A DNA stretch of 64,000 nt from Aequorivita vitellina (GTDB lineage: Bacteria > Bacteroidota > Bacteroidia > Flavobacteriales > Flavobacteriaceae). The stretch lies in assembly GCF_022008365.1 (NCBI RefSeq), contig NZ_JAIRBA010000004.1:1-64000 (forward strand). Direction: 5' to 3'. Below are positions 32,393 to 41,889 of this stretch, piece by piece. A program made the translations under genes and the position numbers. The notes below the pieces were generated by a model. It worked only from the letters and a program-made list of their open reading frames with translations, did not search any database and was not told where the DNA came from. How positions within the stretch are numbered: position 1 is the first letter of the stretch; every line of letters starts with the position of its first letter.

Positions 32393-35300
32393 TTAATTCA
32401 ACTTATACCGCACCTGTTCCCGGTCAAGTTCGTCCAGCAATTCCTTGGAAATATTTATTTTATGCTTTCTACTGGGCATAGTGAGGTGAATTTTTTCTTC
32501 GTTTTCATAGACCACAAAAAACAATTGTTTTTTACCTTTATGGGTATTAACCAATGTTTTAAGGGAATCTAGTTTGTCCTCTTTTAAATCGTTTAGCGGC
32601 ATGGTGATGGTTATCTTTTTTCCGTAGGTTTCCATCACATCGTGCAATAATAGGAAGCTGTTATATTGAAGTCGCGGCTCGCCTTTTTTACCAGTATCGC
32701 GATTGGTCCAGCCTTCTTTTACGAAAACTCGCCCGTAAATAAAACTATTGGGAACCAAGAAATGGCGCCATTTTAAATATTCTTCGCCAAATATTTTGAA
32801 GTCGTAACTATCGTCATAATCTTCCACTGTAAAAATAGCCCAACCTTTTCCCGCTTTCGATTCTCTGTGTTGCACATCGCTTACTACCCCGCCAAAACAC
32901 ATTTCCTTATTGATAAAATCTTCCAAATGGTTAAAATCTGAAACTTTGCAGTTAGTAAAGCTGGTCATTTCTATTTTGAAATCGTCCAGCGGATGGCCCG
33001 AAATATAGACGCCAACCACTTCGCGTTCCTGTTTCAGTTTTTTCATCGTGCCCCATTCTTCGCAGGGCGGTACTTCAGGTTCAGGAATTTGCACTTCGCT
33101 GGCATCGCCAAAAAGGCTCACTTGCGAAGAGTTTTGTGTTTCTTGATATTTTGCGGCATATCGCAAAACTTTTTCAATAAACATTACGCCATCGCCACTG
33201 TCGTGTAAATATTGCGCGCGGTGGGTGTCAAAACTGTCGAAACCACCCGCCAAAGCCAAGTTTTCAAAAGCTTTTTTATTTGCGGAGCGCAGGTCAATTC
33301 GCTTTGCCAGATCAAAAACCGATTTGTATTTACCATCCTTTCTGTGCTCAACTATTGTTGCCACGGCACTACTACCAACGCCTTTTACAGCACCCATTCC
33401 AAAACGGATTGCGCCTTGGTCGTTTACGGTAAATTTGTGGAACGATTCGTTGACATCCGGACCCAAAACCGTTAGTCCCATTCGCTTGCACTCGTCCATA
33501 AAAAAGGTAACTTGTTTTATGTCGCTCATATTATTACTCAGCACCGCCGCCATATATTCTGCGGGATAATGGGCTTTTAAATAAGCGGTTTGGTAGGCAA
33601 TCCAAGCGTAACAAGTAGAGTGCGATTTGTTAAAGGCGTAGCTGGCAAAAGCTTCCCAATCTTTCCAGATTTTTTCGAGTTTTTCGGGGTCGTGGCCTTT
33701 TTCGGCTGCTTGGGCAACAAATTGCGGCTTCATTTTATCGAGCACTGCTTTTTGTTTTTTACCCATCGCTTTTCGCAAAACGTCGGCTTCACCTTTTGTA
33801 AAACCTGCCAACTTTTGCGAAAGAAGCATCACCTGCTCTTGGTAAACCGTAATTCCGTAGGTTTCCTTTAAGTATTCTTCCATTGCTGGAAGGTCATATT
33901 CAATTTCTTCTTCGCCGTGTTTTCTTCTAACGAAACTGGGAATATATTCCATCGGGCCAGGACGGTATAGGGCGTTCATCGCAATTAAATCTGCAAAAAC
34001 CGAAGGCTTTAACTCTTTCAAATATTTCTGCATTCCGGCAGATTCATATTGAAAAATACCTACTGTATCGCCTCTTTGGAAAAGCTCGTACGTTTTTTCG
34101 TCGTCCAGCGGAAAGAAGTCTGGATCGAGGTCTATATTGTGTTTGTGCTTTACAAGTTTTACGGTGTCTTTAATAAGGGTTAGTGTTTTCAACCCCAAGA
34201 AATCCATCTTTAAAAGACCTGCACTTTCCACCACCGAGTTATCGAATTGGGTAACGTACAAATCGGAATCTTTTGCCGTGGCAACGGGCACGAAATCTGT
34301 AATATCGCTGGGCGTAATAATTACACCGCAAGCGTGGATACCCGTATTCCGAACGGAGCCTTCCAGTATTTTTGCTTGATTTATAGTTTGCGATTCCAGA
34401 TTGGTTCCTTCTGCCAGATTTAGAAGTTCTTGCACTTTTGGCAGCTCATCGCTTCTAAAGCGGCTTCGTAAATCTGCAGGACTCAAACCGAAAATTTTGT
34501 TCAGCTTAGTCATATTCGGAATCAGTTTCGAAATCCTATCGGCTTCATTCAACGGCAAATCCAACACGCGCGCCGTATCGCGAATGGAAGATTTTGCGGC
34601 CATTGTACCGTAGGTAATAATCTGTGCTACTTGATTGCTGCCGTATTTGTCAATAACATAATCCATAACCCTGCTTCGGCCTTCGTCATCAAAATCGATA
34701 TCGATATCGGGCATACTCACACGGTCTGGATTTAAGAAACGCTCAAAAAGCAGATCGTACTTTATGGGGCAGATATTTGTAATTCCCAAGCAATAGGCCA
34801 CCGCACTTCCCGCCGCAGAACCACGGCCCGGCCCCACGGACACGTCCATTTTTCGGGCTTCGGCTATAAAATCCTGTACAATTAAAAAGTAACCAGGATA
34901 GCCGGTATTCGCAATTACGCTCAGCTCAAAGTCTAAACGTTGTTTTATTTCCTTAACCCGATCTGATGCCCCTTCGGGAATTTCAGCATCGGTGAGCACT
35001 TCATAGGAAACTTCAATTAATTCGGGGTAGCGTTTTTTAGCACCTTCATAGGTTAGGTGTCGTAAATACGCATTTTCACCGCGCTTGCCACCATCAATAT
35101 CTTCTGGGTTTAAAAACTCTTCCGGGATTCCGAAATTAGGAAGTAAAACGTCGCGATGTAGGCTATACGGCGCTATTTTATCAACTACTTCTTTTATGTT
35201 TAAAATGGCTTCGGGAAGATCTTTAAAGAGCGACTTCATCTCGTCTGGCCCTTTAAAGTAATATTCCTGATTTGGCAGACCGTAACGATAGCCGCGACCG

Positions 35301-36823
35301 CGACCTATGGGCGTTGCCTGCTTTTCGCCATCTTTTACGCAAAGCAATATATCGTGGGCGTTGGCATCTTCTTTACTTATATAATAGGTGTTGTTGCAGG
35401 CAACAAGTTTTACGCCGTTGCGCTTTGCCATTTCAATTAAAACACCGTTTACGCGCTTTTCATCTTCTTGATTATGGCGCATAATTTCTACATACAAATC
35501 TTCACCAAACTGTTCTTTCCACCAATGCAGTGCTTCTTCTGCTTGGTTTTCACCAACGTTTAAAATTTTTCCGGGCACTTCGCCATAGAGGCTTCCAGTT
35601 AAAACAATAAGATCTTCTTTGTATTTTTCAACTATGTTTTTATCAATTCGCGGCACGTAATAAAATCCGTCGGTGTAAGCGATGGAGGCCATTTTGGCTA
35701 AATTGTGATAGCCATTTTTGTTTTTGGCGAGAAATACAATTTGGTAGCCATTGTCTTTATGGGTTTTGTTTAGATGGTCTTCGCAGACAAAAAACTCGCA
35801 CCCTACAATTGCTTTTAGCGGTTGTTGCGGATTTTCATCGTCGTCGTTTTTGGGTATATCGGCAAGTGTTTTATTGTAATTGGAAACCGCTTGTACAAAA
35901 TGAAAAGCCCCCATCATATTTCCGGTATCAGTAAGCGAAATAGCGGGCATATCATTTTTAACTGCTGCGTTCACCAAGTCTAAAACACTGGAGGTAGATT
36001 GCAGAATTGAAAATTGCGAATGATTGTGAAGATGCACAAAAGGGGCGTCTTCGAGGGTAGCAATATTTTCTTTTATTTCTTCGGAAGAAATTTTTTCCGT
36101 TTCCGAAGCAGCTTGCATTTGTTTTCTAATTCGGTCTGAAGCCTTTTTCAAGTTGATATGCTCTAAACCAATAAGCTGAAACGGCTGCGGATTTTCCTTT
36201 GAAAAATTTTCGAAATAATCTGGCTGAACCACAAGTTCTTCAGCGGTAAAAATTTGACGTCGCACCAATTCTAAGAAACAACGTGTGGTTGCTTCAACAT
36301 CTGCGGTGGCGTTGTGTGCTTCGGCAAAGGGCTCGCTAAATAGAAATTCGTGAAGCTCGGTTAAGGTTGGCAATTTAAACTTGCCACCACGGCCACCGGG
36401 AATTTGGCAAAGCTGAGCGGTAGTTTCGGTACAGGTATCTAAAACCGGGAGATTGGGCATGGGATTTTCCATGCCTAAACGGAAAAATTCAGCCCCCATA
36501 ATGTTTAAATCGAAACCTACATTTTGCCCGACAAGGAATTTGGTTTTTGAAAGTGCTGCTAGAAATTTTTCAGCTACTTCTTCCAAGGAAATACCTTCGG
36601 CAGTTGCGAGTTCTGTGGAAATTCCGTGAATTTTTTCGGCGTCAAAAGGAATGTTGAAACCTTCTGGTTGCACAAGATAATCCTGATGCTCTATCAAGTT
36701 TCCCATGGCGTCGTGCAACTGCCAGGCAATCTGAATACAGCGTGGCCAGTTATCGGTATCGCTAACGGGAGCGTTAAAGCGTTTGGGAAGGCCTGTGGTT
36801 TCTGTATCGAAGATTAAATACAT
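32393..36823 (-). CDS. dnaE: DNA polymerase III alpha subunit fused to DnaQ-type exonuclease
   Basis: 1476 residues. Residues 1-190 are a DEDDh 3'-5' exonuclease: F-D-T-E-T-T-G (Asp6, Glu8), G-F-D-L-N, and H-N-A-T-A-D. A PHP domain starts near 262 with H-L-H-N-H-S-Q-F-S. The polymerase palm has V-G-P-G-R-G-S-A-A-G-S and the metal-binding P-D-I-D-I-D-F (near 706-712), then the fingers, helix-hairpin-helix and an OB-fold. It is the replicative polymerase catalytic chain. The N-terminal exonuclease fusion is usual in Bacteroidota, so it likely supplies proofreading in cis. Separated from trxA by about 125 bases. Confidence 0.96.
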   Translation of the reverse strand: MYLIFDTETTGLPKRFNAPVSDTDNWPRCIQIAWQLHDAMGNLIEHQDYLVQPEGFNIPFDAEKIHGISTELATAEGISLEEVAEKFLAALSKTKFLVGQNVGFDLNIMGAEFFRLGMENPMPNLPVLDTCTETTAQLCQIPGGRGGKFKLPTLTELHEFLFSEPFAEAHNATADVEATTRCFLELVRRQIFTAEELVVQPDYFENFSKENPQPFQLIGLEHINLKKASDRIRKQMQAASETEKISSEEIKENIATLEDAPFVHLHNHSQFSILQSTSSVLDLVNAAVKNDMPAISLTDTGNMMGAFHFVQAVSNYNKTLADIPKNDDDENPQQPLKAIVGCEFFVCEDHLNKTHKDNGYQIVFLAKNKNGYHNLAKMASIAYTDGFYYVPRIDKNIVEKYKEDLIVLTGSLYGEVPGKILNVGENQAEEALHWWKEQFGEDLYVEIMRHNQEDEKRVNGVLIEMAKRNGVKLVACNNTYYISKEDANAHDILLCVKDGEKQATPIGRGRGYRYGLPNQEYYFKGPDEMKSLFKDLPEAILNIKEVVDKIAPYSLHRDVLLPNFGIPEEFLNPEDIDGGKRGENAYLRHLTYEGAKKRYPELIEVSYEVLTDAEIPEGASDRVKEIKQRLDFELSVIANTGYPGYFLIVQDFIAEARKMDVSVGPGRGSAAGSAVAYCLGITNICPIKYDLLFERFLNPDRVSMPDIDIDFDDEGRSRVMDYVIDKYGSNQVAQIITYGTMAAKSSIRDTARVLDLPLNEADRISKLIPNMTKLNKIFGLSPADLRSRFRSDELPKVQELLNLAEGTNLESQTINQAKILEGSVRNTGIHACGVIITPSDITDFVPVATAKDSDLYVTQFDNSVVESAGLLKMDFLGLKTLTLIKDTVKLVKHKHNIDLDPDFFPLDDEKTYELFQRGDTVGIFQYESAGMQKYLKELKPSVFADLIAMNALYRPGPMEYIPSFVRRKHGEEEIEYDLPAMEEYLKETYGITVYQEQVMLLSQKLAGFTKGEADVLRKAMGKKQKAVLDKMKPQFVAQAAEKGHDPEKLEKIWKDWEAFASYAFNKSHSTCYAWIAYQTAYLKAHYPAEYMAAVLSNNMSDIKQVTFFMDECKRMGLTVLGPDVNESFHKFTVNDQGAIRFGMGAVKGVGSSAVATIVEHRKDGKYKSVFDLAKRIDLRSANKKAFENLALAGGFDSFDTHRAQYLHDSGDGVMFIEKVLRYAAKYQETQNSSQVSLFGDASEVQIPEPEVPPCEEWGTMKKLKQEREVVGVYISGHPLDDFKIEMTSFTNCKVSDFNHLEDFINKEMCFGGVVSDVQHRESKAGKGWAIFTVEDYDDSYDFKIFGEEYLKWRHFLVPNSFIYGRVFVKEGWTNRDTGKKGEPRLQYNSFLLLHDVMETYGKKITITMPLNDLKEDKLDSLKTLVNTHKGKKQLFFVVYENEEKIHLTMPSRKHKINISKELLDELDREQVRYKLN

Positions 36824-36954
36824 CGGGATTATTTATTGATTATTACTATTTACTATTGCTGATTTCGGCTCCGCTCCGGGAACGTTTTGGAAAAAGTAAA
36901 AATAGAAAAATCCCCTGCTTTTAGGTAGTTAAATTGTTAGGAGTTGTTCACAAT

Positions 36955-36992
36955 AAAAAACCGCTTTTGGAAAATTCCAAAAGCGGTTTCAA
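36955..36992 (-). terminator. Strong terminator after the DUF2383 gene
   Basis: Perfect stem AAACCGCTTTTGGAA / TTCCAAAAGCGGTTT, followed on the minus strand by a run of six T. Confidence 0.9.
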
Positions 36993-37010
36993 TCCTTCTT
37001 TTTCAAAATA

Positions 37011-37463
37011 TTAGGATACTACAGTTTCAAAGTTTTTTGCACTTTGCCAAGCATTTTCAATGGTGTCTCTTTGCTTGGTTAATATTTGTTGGGTTGTGGG
37101 TGGTAATGTTGTATCGTTTATAACCTCGTTGTATTCTTCAACGGCGGCTTTTTCACCTTTTTGCACTTCATTTAAAATGGTTTCTTCGTTATTGGAAGAA
37201 AATGCGGTTTCAATATCCATCCACGTTCTGTGCATTGTGCCTGTTGCACTTCCTCCCTTTTCGGGGGTTTCGCCGTAGTTTTTAATTTCAGACTTTATCT
37301 CGTGTCCAAAATCGTATCTTTTCTGAGCCTGTTCGTTAAAAAATTGCTTCAGTTTTGTGTTATCCACATTTTCTGCTGCTTTTTTATAACCTTTTTCGGC
37401 GTCATAATTTTTTTCTAATAGTTGATTTAGTTTGTTCGACATTTTTTCTGTGTACTTCATCAT
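37011..37463 (-). CDS. DUF2383/PA2169-type four-helix-bundle protein
   Basis: 150 residues, all helical, soluble. Ferritin-like bundle with L-L-E-K-N-Y-D-A-E-K-G-Y, then H-R-T-W-M-D-I and a second helical pair with K-G-E-K-A-A-V-E-E-Y. Members of DUF2383 are stress-related in many Gram-negatives. The start could be Met1 or Met2 (ATGATG). Single gene with its own terminator. Confidence 0.85.
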   Translation of the reverse strand: MMKYTEKMSNKLNQLLEKNYDAEKGYKKAAENVDNTKLKQFFNEQAQKRYDFGHEIKSEIKNYGETPEKGGSATGTMHRTWMDIETAFSSNNEETILNEVQKGEKAAVEEYNEVINDTTLPPTTQQILTKQRDTIENAWQSAKNFETVVS

Positions 37464-37640
37464 AATTGTTTTAAATTATACAGTTGTTTTTCATCGTCAT
37501 TCCTCTAAAGACAACTGTTTAACTTCATTCGGATATACTCGAATATACCAGAAATAATAGCGGCTGGACGAATTATTAACCTAAGTTTAAAACAAATTAA
37601 CAGGGTTTAACCTTTGTAGTAGCTGTAGTGCAAATAGCAA

Positions 37641-38432
37641 TTAATAACCAACATCAAACTGGCCTTCTGTAATCTCAGACATATCTGTTACAAAAGAAAA
37701 GGTAGCTTTAATTGTCTCTGCAGAAATATTGTGGTCAAGAATATTAATGGTGCCTTCTGAAGTAGTTTCAAGTCCATCTACTCCTTGGTATTTAGCTGCG
37801 AATCCTGCTCGTGGAAGCGTGTATTCTCCAGGTTCAACATTGGTTGGCACAGAAACCATCATTATAGCATTTTCAGTGGTGGCAGAAGTAATAATTGCAT
37901 TATCTGTACTTCGCGATGAAACGGTAAGTGGCATAAACGCAATGCCATTAACATTCGCACTAAACGAACCCGCATTGTTGGGATCATCAATATTTACATT
38001 AGAATATGGAATATCGTACAGCACACCTTTAGACACATAAACCGTATCTATTCCCGCAAGGAAGGCGTTAAATTTAAAGGTTCCCGAAAGCGTTTTATTG
38101 GTTTCGTTAAGTTCTGAAATTGTTACAACACCTTCTCCATTTGGATCTGTGGTATAGACATTACCACCCATATCGCCATAAATTGCGTAGTTTCGCGCAC
38201 CTTCTTCAATAGTAAAATTCCCTTCCCCTAAACGCGAAAGATGGATTGTAATAGATTCATCTCGATCAAAACCTTGAATCGTTACGGTACCATTTGGGTT
38301 TAACGCAGCACGAGCCTCGGTAGAAATGTAGAGATTATTATCTACTTTTGCCTGTAATGCAACTACATTTGTTTTAGTATCTTCGCAGGACATTAGCGAT
38401 ATTACAGCAATTAGGAAGAGTAACTTTTTCAT
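37641..38432 (-). CDS. DUF6252-type lipoprotein with two similar domains
   Basis: 263 residues from the ATG at 38432, where a lipoprotein signal begins (MKKLLFLIAVISLMSC; Cys16 lipidated). The longer ORF to 38498 has no sensible signal. Two repeated beta domains: about 25-140 (V-A-L-Q-A-K-V-D-N-N-L-Y, then T-I-Q-G-F) and about 150-263 (F-S-A-N-V-N-G-I-A-F, then T-I-N-I-L). This pattern is typical of DUF6252 lipoproteins of flavobacteria. Function unknown; membrane-anchored and surface or periplasm located. Confidence 0.75.
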   Translation of the reverse strand: MKKLLFLIAVISLMSCEDTKTNVVALQAKVDNNLYISTEARAALNPNGTVTIQGFDRDESITIHLSRLGEGNFTIEEGARNYAIYGDMGGNVYTTDPNGEGVVTISELNETNKTLSGTFKFNAFLAGIDTVYVSKGVLYDIPYSNVNIDDPNNAGSFSANVNGIAFMPLTVSSRSTDNAIITSATTENAIMMVSVPTNVEPGEYTLPRAGFAAKYQGVDGLETTSEGTINILDHNISAETIKATFSFVTDMSEITEGQFDVGY

Positions 38433-38486
38433 CAGCAAATAGTTTGTAAGCCTTTTTTTACAAATGTAAAAGAAAAACTTTAATTG

Positions 38487-38520
38487 TTTGAATTTCAAAA
38501 CTAAAAAAACACTATCTTTG
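38487..38520 (+). promoter_or_regulatory. Promoter of the rpsP operon
   Basis: TTTG at 38487-38490 and TATCTTTG at 38513-38520 match the -33 and -7 boxes of Bacteroidota sigma-70. A leader of about 45 bases follows, with a small hairpin GGGT-CGAGA-ACCC near 38545. Confidence 0.7.
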
Positions 38521-38570
38521 CCGTCCTTAATTATAACCGGGGTCGAGAACCCTAAAAATTAATTGTAAAC

Positions 38571-39158
38571 ATGCCTGTAAAAATCAGACTACAAAGACGT
38601 GGAAAAAAGGGGAAACCTTTTTTCTGGATTATCGCGGCAGACAGCCGTAGTAAAAGAGATGGTAGATACCTAGAAAAAATAGGTTCGTACAATCCAACAA
38701 CAAACCCTGCACAGATTGACCTTGACGTGGACCTTGCTGTAAAGTGGCTTCAAAACGGAGCACAACCTACAGATACGGCTCGCGCCATTTTATCTTACAA
38801 AGGAGCTTTAATGAAAAATCACCTTGCTGGTGGTGTTCGTAAAGGCGCTTTAACTGAAGAACAAGCTGAGGCAAAATTCAACGAGTGGTCAGAAACTAAA
38901 AAAGGTTCTATCGATCACAAAAAAGCAACACTTTCAGAAACTAAAGAAAAAGCGAAAGCTGAAGCTCTAGCTGCTGAAAAAGCTGTAAATGAAAAGCGTG
39001 CCGCTGAAGCTGCTGCCGCTGCTGCTCCTGCAGAAGAAGAAGCAACTGAGGAAGAAGTTGACGCAACCGCTGAAACCGAAACTGAAGAAGCTCCAGCTGC
39101 AAAATCTGCAATTGAAGAAGCTGCAGACGAAGCAAAAGAGGACAAGAAAGAAGCTTAA
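38571..39158 (+). CDS. rpsP: 30S ribosomal protein S16 with C-terminal extension
   Basis: 195 residues. The first 80 are S16: M-P-V-K-I-R-L-Q-R-R-G-K-K-G-K-P, then I-G-S-Y-N-P-T-T-N-P. After about residue 100 there is an extension rich in Ala, Glu and Lys (A-A-A-A-A-P-A-E-E-E-A-T-E-E-E), as in many Bacteroidota S16 proteins but not in E. coli. It is a primary 16S rRNA-binding protein. It leads the operon with rimM (12 bases apart). Confidence 0.96.
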   Translation: MPVKIRLQRRGKKGKPFFWIIAADSRSKRDGRYLEKIGSYNPTTNPAQIDLDVDLAVKWLQNGAQPTDTARAILSYKGALMKNHLAGGVRKGALTEEQAEAKFNEWSETKKGSIDHKKATLSETKEKAKAEALAAEKAVNEKRAAEAAAAAAPAEEEATEEEVDATAETETEEAPAAKSAIEEAADEAKEDKKEA

Positions 39159-39170
39159 AAATTAAAGACG

Positions 39171-39695
39171 ATGCAAAAGGAGAACTGCTTCTACTTGGGC
39201 AAAATCGTTAGAAAATATAGCTTTAAGGGGGAACTGCTCATTAAACTTGATACAGACGAACCCGAACTCTTTACCGAAATGGAATCGGTTTTTGTGGAAC
39301 AACGCAAAAACCTGATTCCATTTTTTATTGAAGAAAGTTCACTGCACAAAAGCGAATTGCTTCGCGTGCGTTTTGAAGATGTAAATGACGAAGCCGACGC
39401 CGATGCACTAATTGGCGCACATCTTTATTTGCCTTTGGAATTTCTTCCAAAACTTACCGGCAATAAATTTTACTACCACGAAATAATTGGCTTTACTGCC
39501 GAAGACAATTCTTTCGGAGAAATTGGTAAAATAACTGGCGTTAACGATACAACGTCGCAAGCCTTGTTTGAAATTGACCGCGACGGAAAACAAATCTTAA
39601 TCCCGATGATTGACCATTTTATTAAAAAAGTAGATCGGGAAAAGAAAACCATACTTTTGGAAGTGCCGGAAGGGTTGATTGAAATGTACCTATAG
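39171..39695 (+). CDS. rimM: Ribosome maturation factor RimM
   Basis: 174 residues. N-terminal beta-barrel with G-K-I-V-R-K-Y-S-F-K-G-E-L-L-I-K, then a PRC-barrel (about 95-174) with Y-Y-H-E-I-I-G-F and L-I-P-M-I-D-H-F-I-K-K-V-D. It helps 30S head maturation by binding S19. Placement behind rpsP is the normal bacterial order, without trmD here. Confidence 0.95.
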   Translation: MQKENCFYLGKIVRKYSFKGELLIKLDTDEPELFTEMESVFVEQRKNLIPFFIEESSLHKSELLRVRFEDVNDEADADALIGAHLYLPLEFLPKLTGNKFYYHEIIGFTAEDNSFGEIGKITGVNDTTSQALFEIDRDGKQILIPMIDHFIKKVDREKKTILLEVPEGLIEMYL

Positions 39696-39699
39696 GAGG

Positions 39700-39734
39700 A
39701 AATCTCAAATACCAAATCTCAAATCTCAAAAACT
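39700..39734 (+). repeat. Heptamer tandem repeat (CAAATCT)
   Basis: Five 7-base units in register: GAAATCT, CAAATAC, CAAATCT, CAAATCT, CAAAAAC. They begin five bases after the rimM stop and lie before the methyltransferase start. Confidence 0.75.
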
Positions 39735-39763
39735 TCAAGTGGCAACCGTTAATCTAAAATACA

Positions 39764-40474
39764 TTGAAACCTTTTCAGTTTAAACAATTTACCGTTGAAC
39801 AAGACCGCTGCGCCATGAAAATTGGCACAGACGGGGTTTTACTGGGCGCTTGGGTTTCACTTAAAAACAATCCGTTTTCTATTTTAGATATTGGTGCCGG
39901 CACAGGAATTATCGCACTTCAACTCGCCCAGCGTTCCAATGCAGAAATGGTGGACGCCCTTGAAATTGACGACAAGGCCTACGAACAGTGTGTGGATAAT
40001 TTTGAGAATTCACCTTGGGGCGATAGATTGTTTTGTTATCACGCTTCTTTGGAAGAGTTTGTTGAGGAAATTGAAGACAACTACGACCTCATCATTTCAA
40101 ACCCTCCATTTTATTCTGAAGATTATAAAACTACCGATGAGTCTCGTGATATTGCACGTTTTAGCGACGCCCTTCCTTTTCACGAATTGATTGAAAGTGT
40201 TTCGATTTTACTTTCTGAAGAAGGAGGTTTTGCGGTTATCATTCCGCGGAAAGAAGAAGAAAATTTTATAAAAATGGCTTCGGCAGTAAATCTGTTTCCG
40301 AATAGAATTTGCAGAGTTCGCGGGAATGAAACTTCCGAAGAAAAAAGAAGTATGCTGGAGTTTTCATTTGAAAAAACTTCCCCTAAAATAGAGAATCTTA
40401 TCATTGAAACTTCACGCCATAAGTATACGGAGGAATACAAAAATCTTCTACGGGAATTTTACCTGAAAATGTAG
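39764..40474 (+). CDS. tRNA1(Val) A37 N6-methyltransferase-like protein
   Basis: 236 residues from a TTG start (39764). The first residues, KPFQFKQFTVEQDRCAMKIG, are typical of the start of the YfiC/TrmN6 family, so TTG is favoured although no ATG lies upstream. SAM-binding motif L-D-I-G-A-G-T-G-I-I-A-L-Q, acidic E-I-D-D, and catalytic I-S-N-P-P-F-Y (motif IV). It would methylate N6 of A37 in tRNA1(Val). The gap to rimM holds the heptamer repeat. Confidence 0.88.
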   Translation: MKPFQFKQFTVEQDRCAMKIGTDGVLLGAWVSLKNNPFSILDIGAGTGIIALQLAQRSNAEMVDALEIDDKAYEQCVDNFENSPWGDRLFCYHASLEEFVEEIEDNYDLIISNPPFYSEDYKTTDESRDIARFSDALPFHELIESVSILLSEEGGFAVIIPRKEEENFIKMASAVNLFPNRICRVRGNETSEEKRSMLEFSFEKTSPKIENLIIETSRHKYTEEYKNLLREFYLKM

Positions 40475-40524
40475 GTCTATATGGTTGTGATTTCTACATT
40501 TGTATTCCTTTAAATTACTTATAC

Positions 40525-41703
40525 ATGAAACCAGATTTATTTGAAGCTCCAGATTATTACAATCTTGACGAATTACTTTCAGACGAACACAAACTGGTAC
40601 GCCAAGCTGCCCGCGATTGGGTAAAGCGCGACGTATCTCCCATTATAGAGGAATATGCCCAAAAGGCAGAATTCCCAGAACAAATTATCAGCGGTCTTGC
40701 TGAAATTGGGGCCTTTGGTCCATACATTCCCGAGGAATACGGCGGCGCTGGGCTCGATCAAATTTCATACGGTTTGATTATGCAGGAAATTGAGCGTGGC
40801 GATAGCGGCGTGCGCAGTACCGCTTCGGTGCAATCTTCTTTGGTTATGTATCCAATTTGGAAATACGGCAACGAGGAACAACGAAAAAAATACCTTCCAA
40901 AACTCGCTTCGGGCGAATGGATGGGCTGCTTTGGTTTAACCGAACCAGACCACGGTAGTAACCCCGGTGGCATGACTACCAATTTTAAAGATAAAGGCGA
41001 CCACTATCTTTTAAACGGTGCCAAGATGTGGATTAGCAATGCGCCCTTTGCACAAGTAGCCGTTGTATGGGCAAAAAACGAAGAAGGCAGAATCCACGGC
41101 TTGATTGTTGAACGCGGAATGGAAGGTTTTTCTACTCCCGAAACACATAACAAATGGTCGCTTCGCGCTTCGGCAACGGGCGAACTTATTTTTGACAACG
41201 TAAAAGTGCCAAAAGAAAACTTGCTTCCAAACAAATCTGGTTTGGGCGCGCCGCTTGGCTGCCTTGATTCGGCTCGTTATGGAATTGCGTGGGGTGCTAT
41301 TGGCGCTGCAATGGATTGTTATGACACCGCACTGCGTTATTCAAAAGAGCGAATTCAGTTTGGAAAACCAATTGGTCAATTCCAACTTCAACAGAAAAAA
41401 CTGGCTGAAATGATTACTGAAATCACCAAAGCGCAATTGCTAGCTTGGCGTGTGGGCGTTATGCGAAATGCAGGCACTGCAACCAGCGCACAGATTTCCA
41501 TGGCGAAACGCAACAATGTGGATATGGCTATAAACATTGCCCGCGAAGCACGACAAATGCTGGGCGGAATGGGCATTACTGGCGAATACAGCCTAATGCG
41601 CCACTCTATGAACCTTGAAAGTGTAATTACGTATGAAGGCACACACGATATCCATTTGTTAATTACAGGGTTGGATATTACTGGGTTAAACGCTTTTTCG
41701 TAA
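40525..41703 (+). CDS. gcdH: Glutaryl-CoA dehydrogenase-like acyl-CoA dehydrogenase
   Basis: 392 residues. FAD-binding acyl-CoA dehydrogenase with catalytic Glu371 in T-Y-E-G-T-H-D-I-H. R-S-T-A-S-V-Q-S-S-L-V-M matches the Arg-containing substrate pocket stretch of glutaryl-CoA dehydrogenase. Other family marks are F-G-L-T-E-P-D-H-G-S-N-P and R-Q-M-L-G-G-M-G-I. It oxidises and decarboxylates glutaryl-CoA to crotonyl-CoA in lysine and tryptophan degradation. A single gene ending in a strong hairpin. Confidence 0.92.
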   Translation: MKPDLFEAPDYYNLDELLSDEHKLVRQAARDWVKRDVSPIIEEYAQKAEFPEQIISGLAEIGAFGPYIPEEYGGAGLDQISYGLIMQEIERGDSGVRSTASVQSSLVMYPIWKYGNEEQRKKYLPKLASGEWMGCFGLTEPDHGSNPGGMTTNFKDKGDHYLLNGAKMWISNAPFAQVAVVWAKNEEGRIHGLIVERGMEGFSTPETHNKWSLRASATGELIFDNVKVPKENLLPNKSGLGAPLGCLDSARYGIAWGAIGAAMDCYDTALRYSKERIQFGKPIGQFQLQQKKLAEMITEITKAQLLAWRVGVMRNAGTATSAQISMAKRNNVDMAINIAREARQMLGGMGITGEYSLMRHSMNLESVITYEGTHDIHLLITGLDITGLNAFS

Positions 41704-41734
41704 CGGCGATTAAGTTTTCAAAAGCTTAAAAAGG

Positions 41735-41782
41735 AAAACCACGAATTCACGAATATTTTATAATTCGAGCATTCGTGGTTTT
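41735..41782. terminator. Hairpin after the acyl-CoA dehydrogenase gene
   Basis: AAAACCACGAAT (41735-41746) pairs with ATTCGTGGTTTT (41771-41782), perfect 12-bp arms ending in T's. Confidence 0.85.
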
Positions 41783-41889
41783 AAATTTTCTAGTATTTCA
41801 GTTTAAAAAACAATTAAACGCCAATATTTGATAGGTTTTAAATCTAAGTTGGCGCTTTTATCGTATTATTATAAACTGAAATTACAAAA

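Noticed and set aside
38915-39145. Long minus-strand frames opposite the rpsP 3' end
   Set aside because: They are shadows of the Ala/Glu/Lys-rich S16 extension; their Ser/Ala and Leu/Gln runs come from the low-complexity codons.
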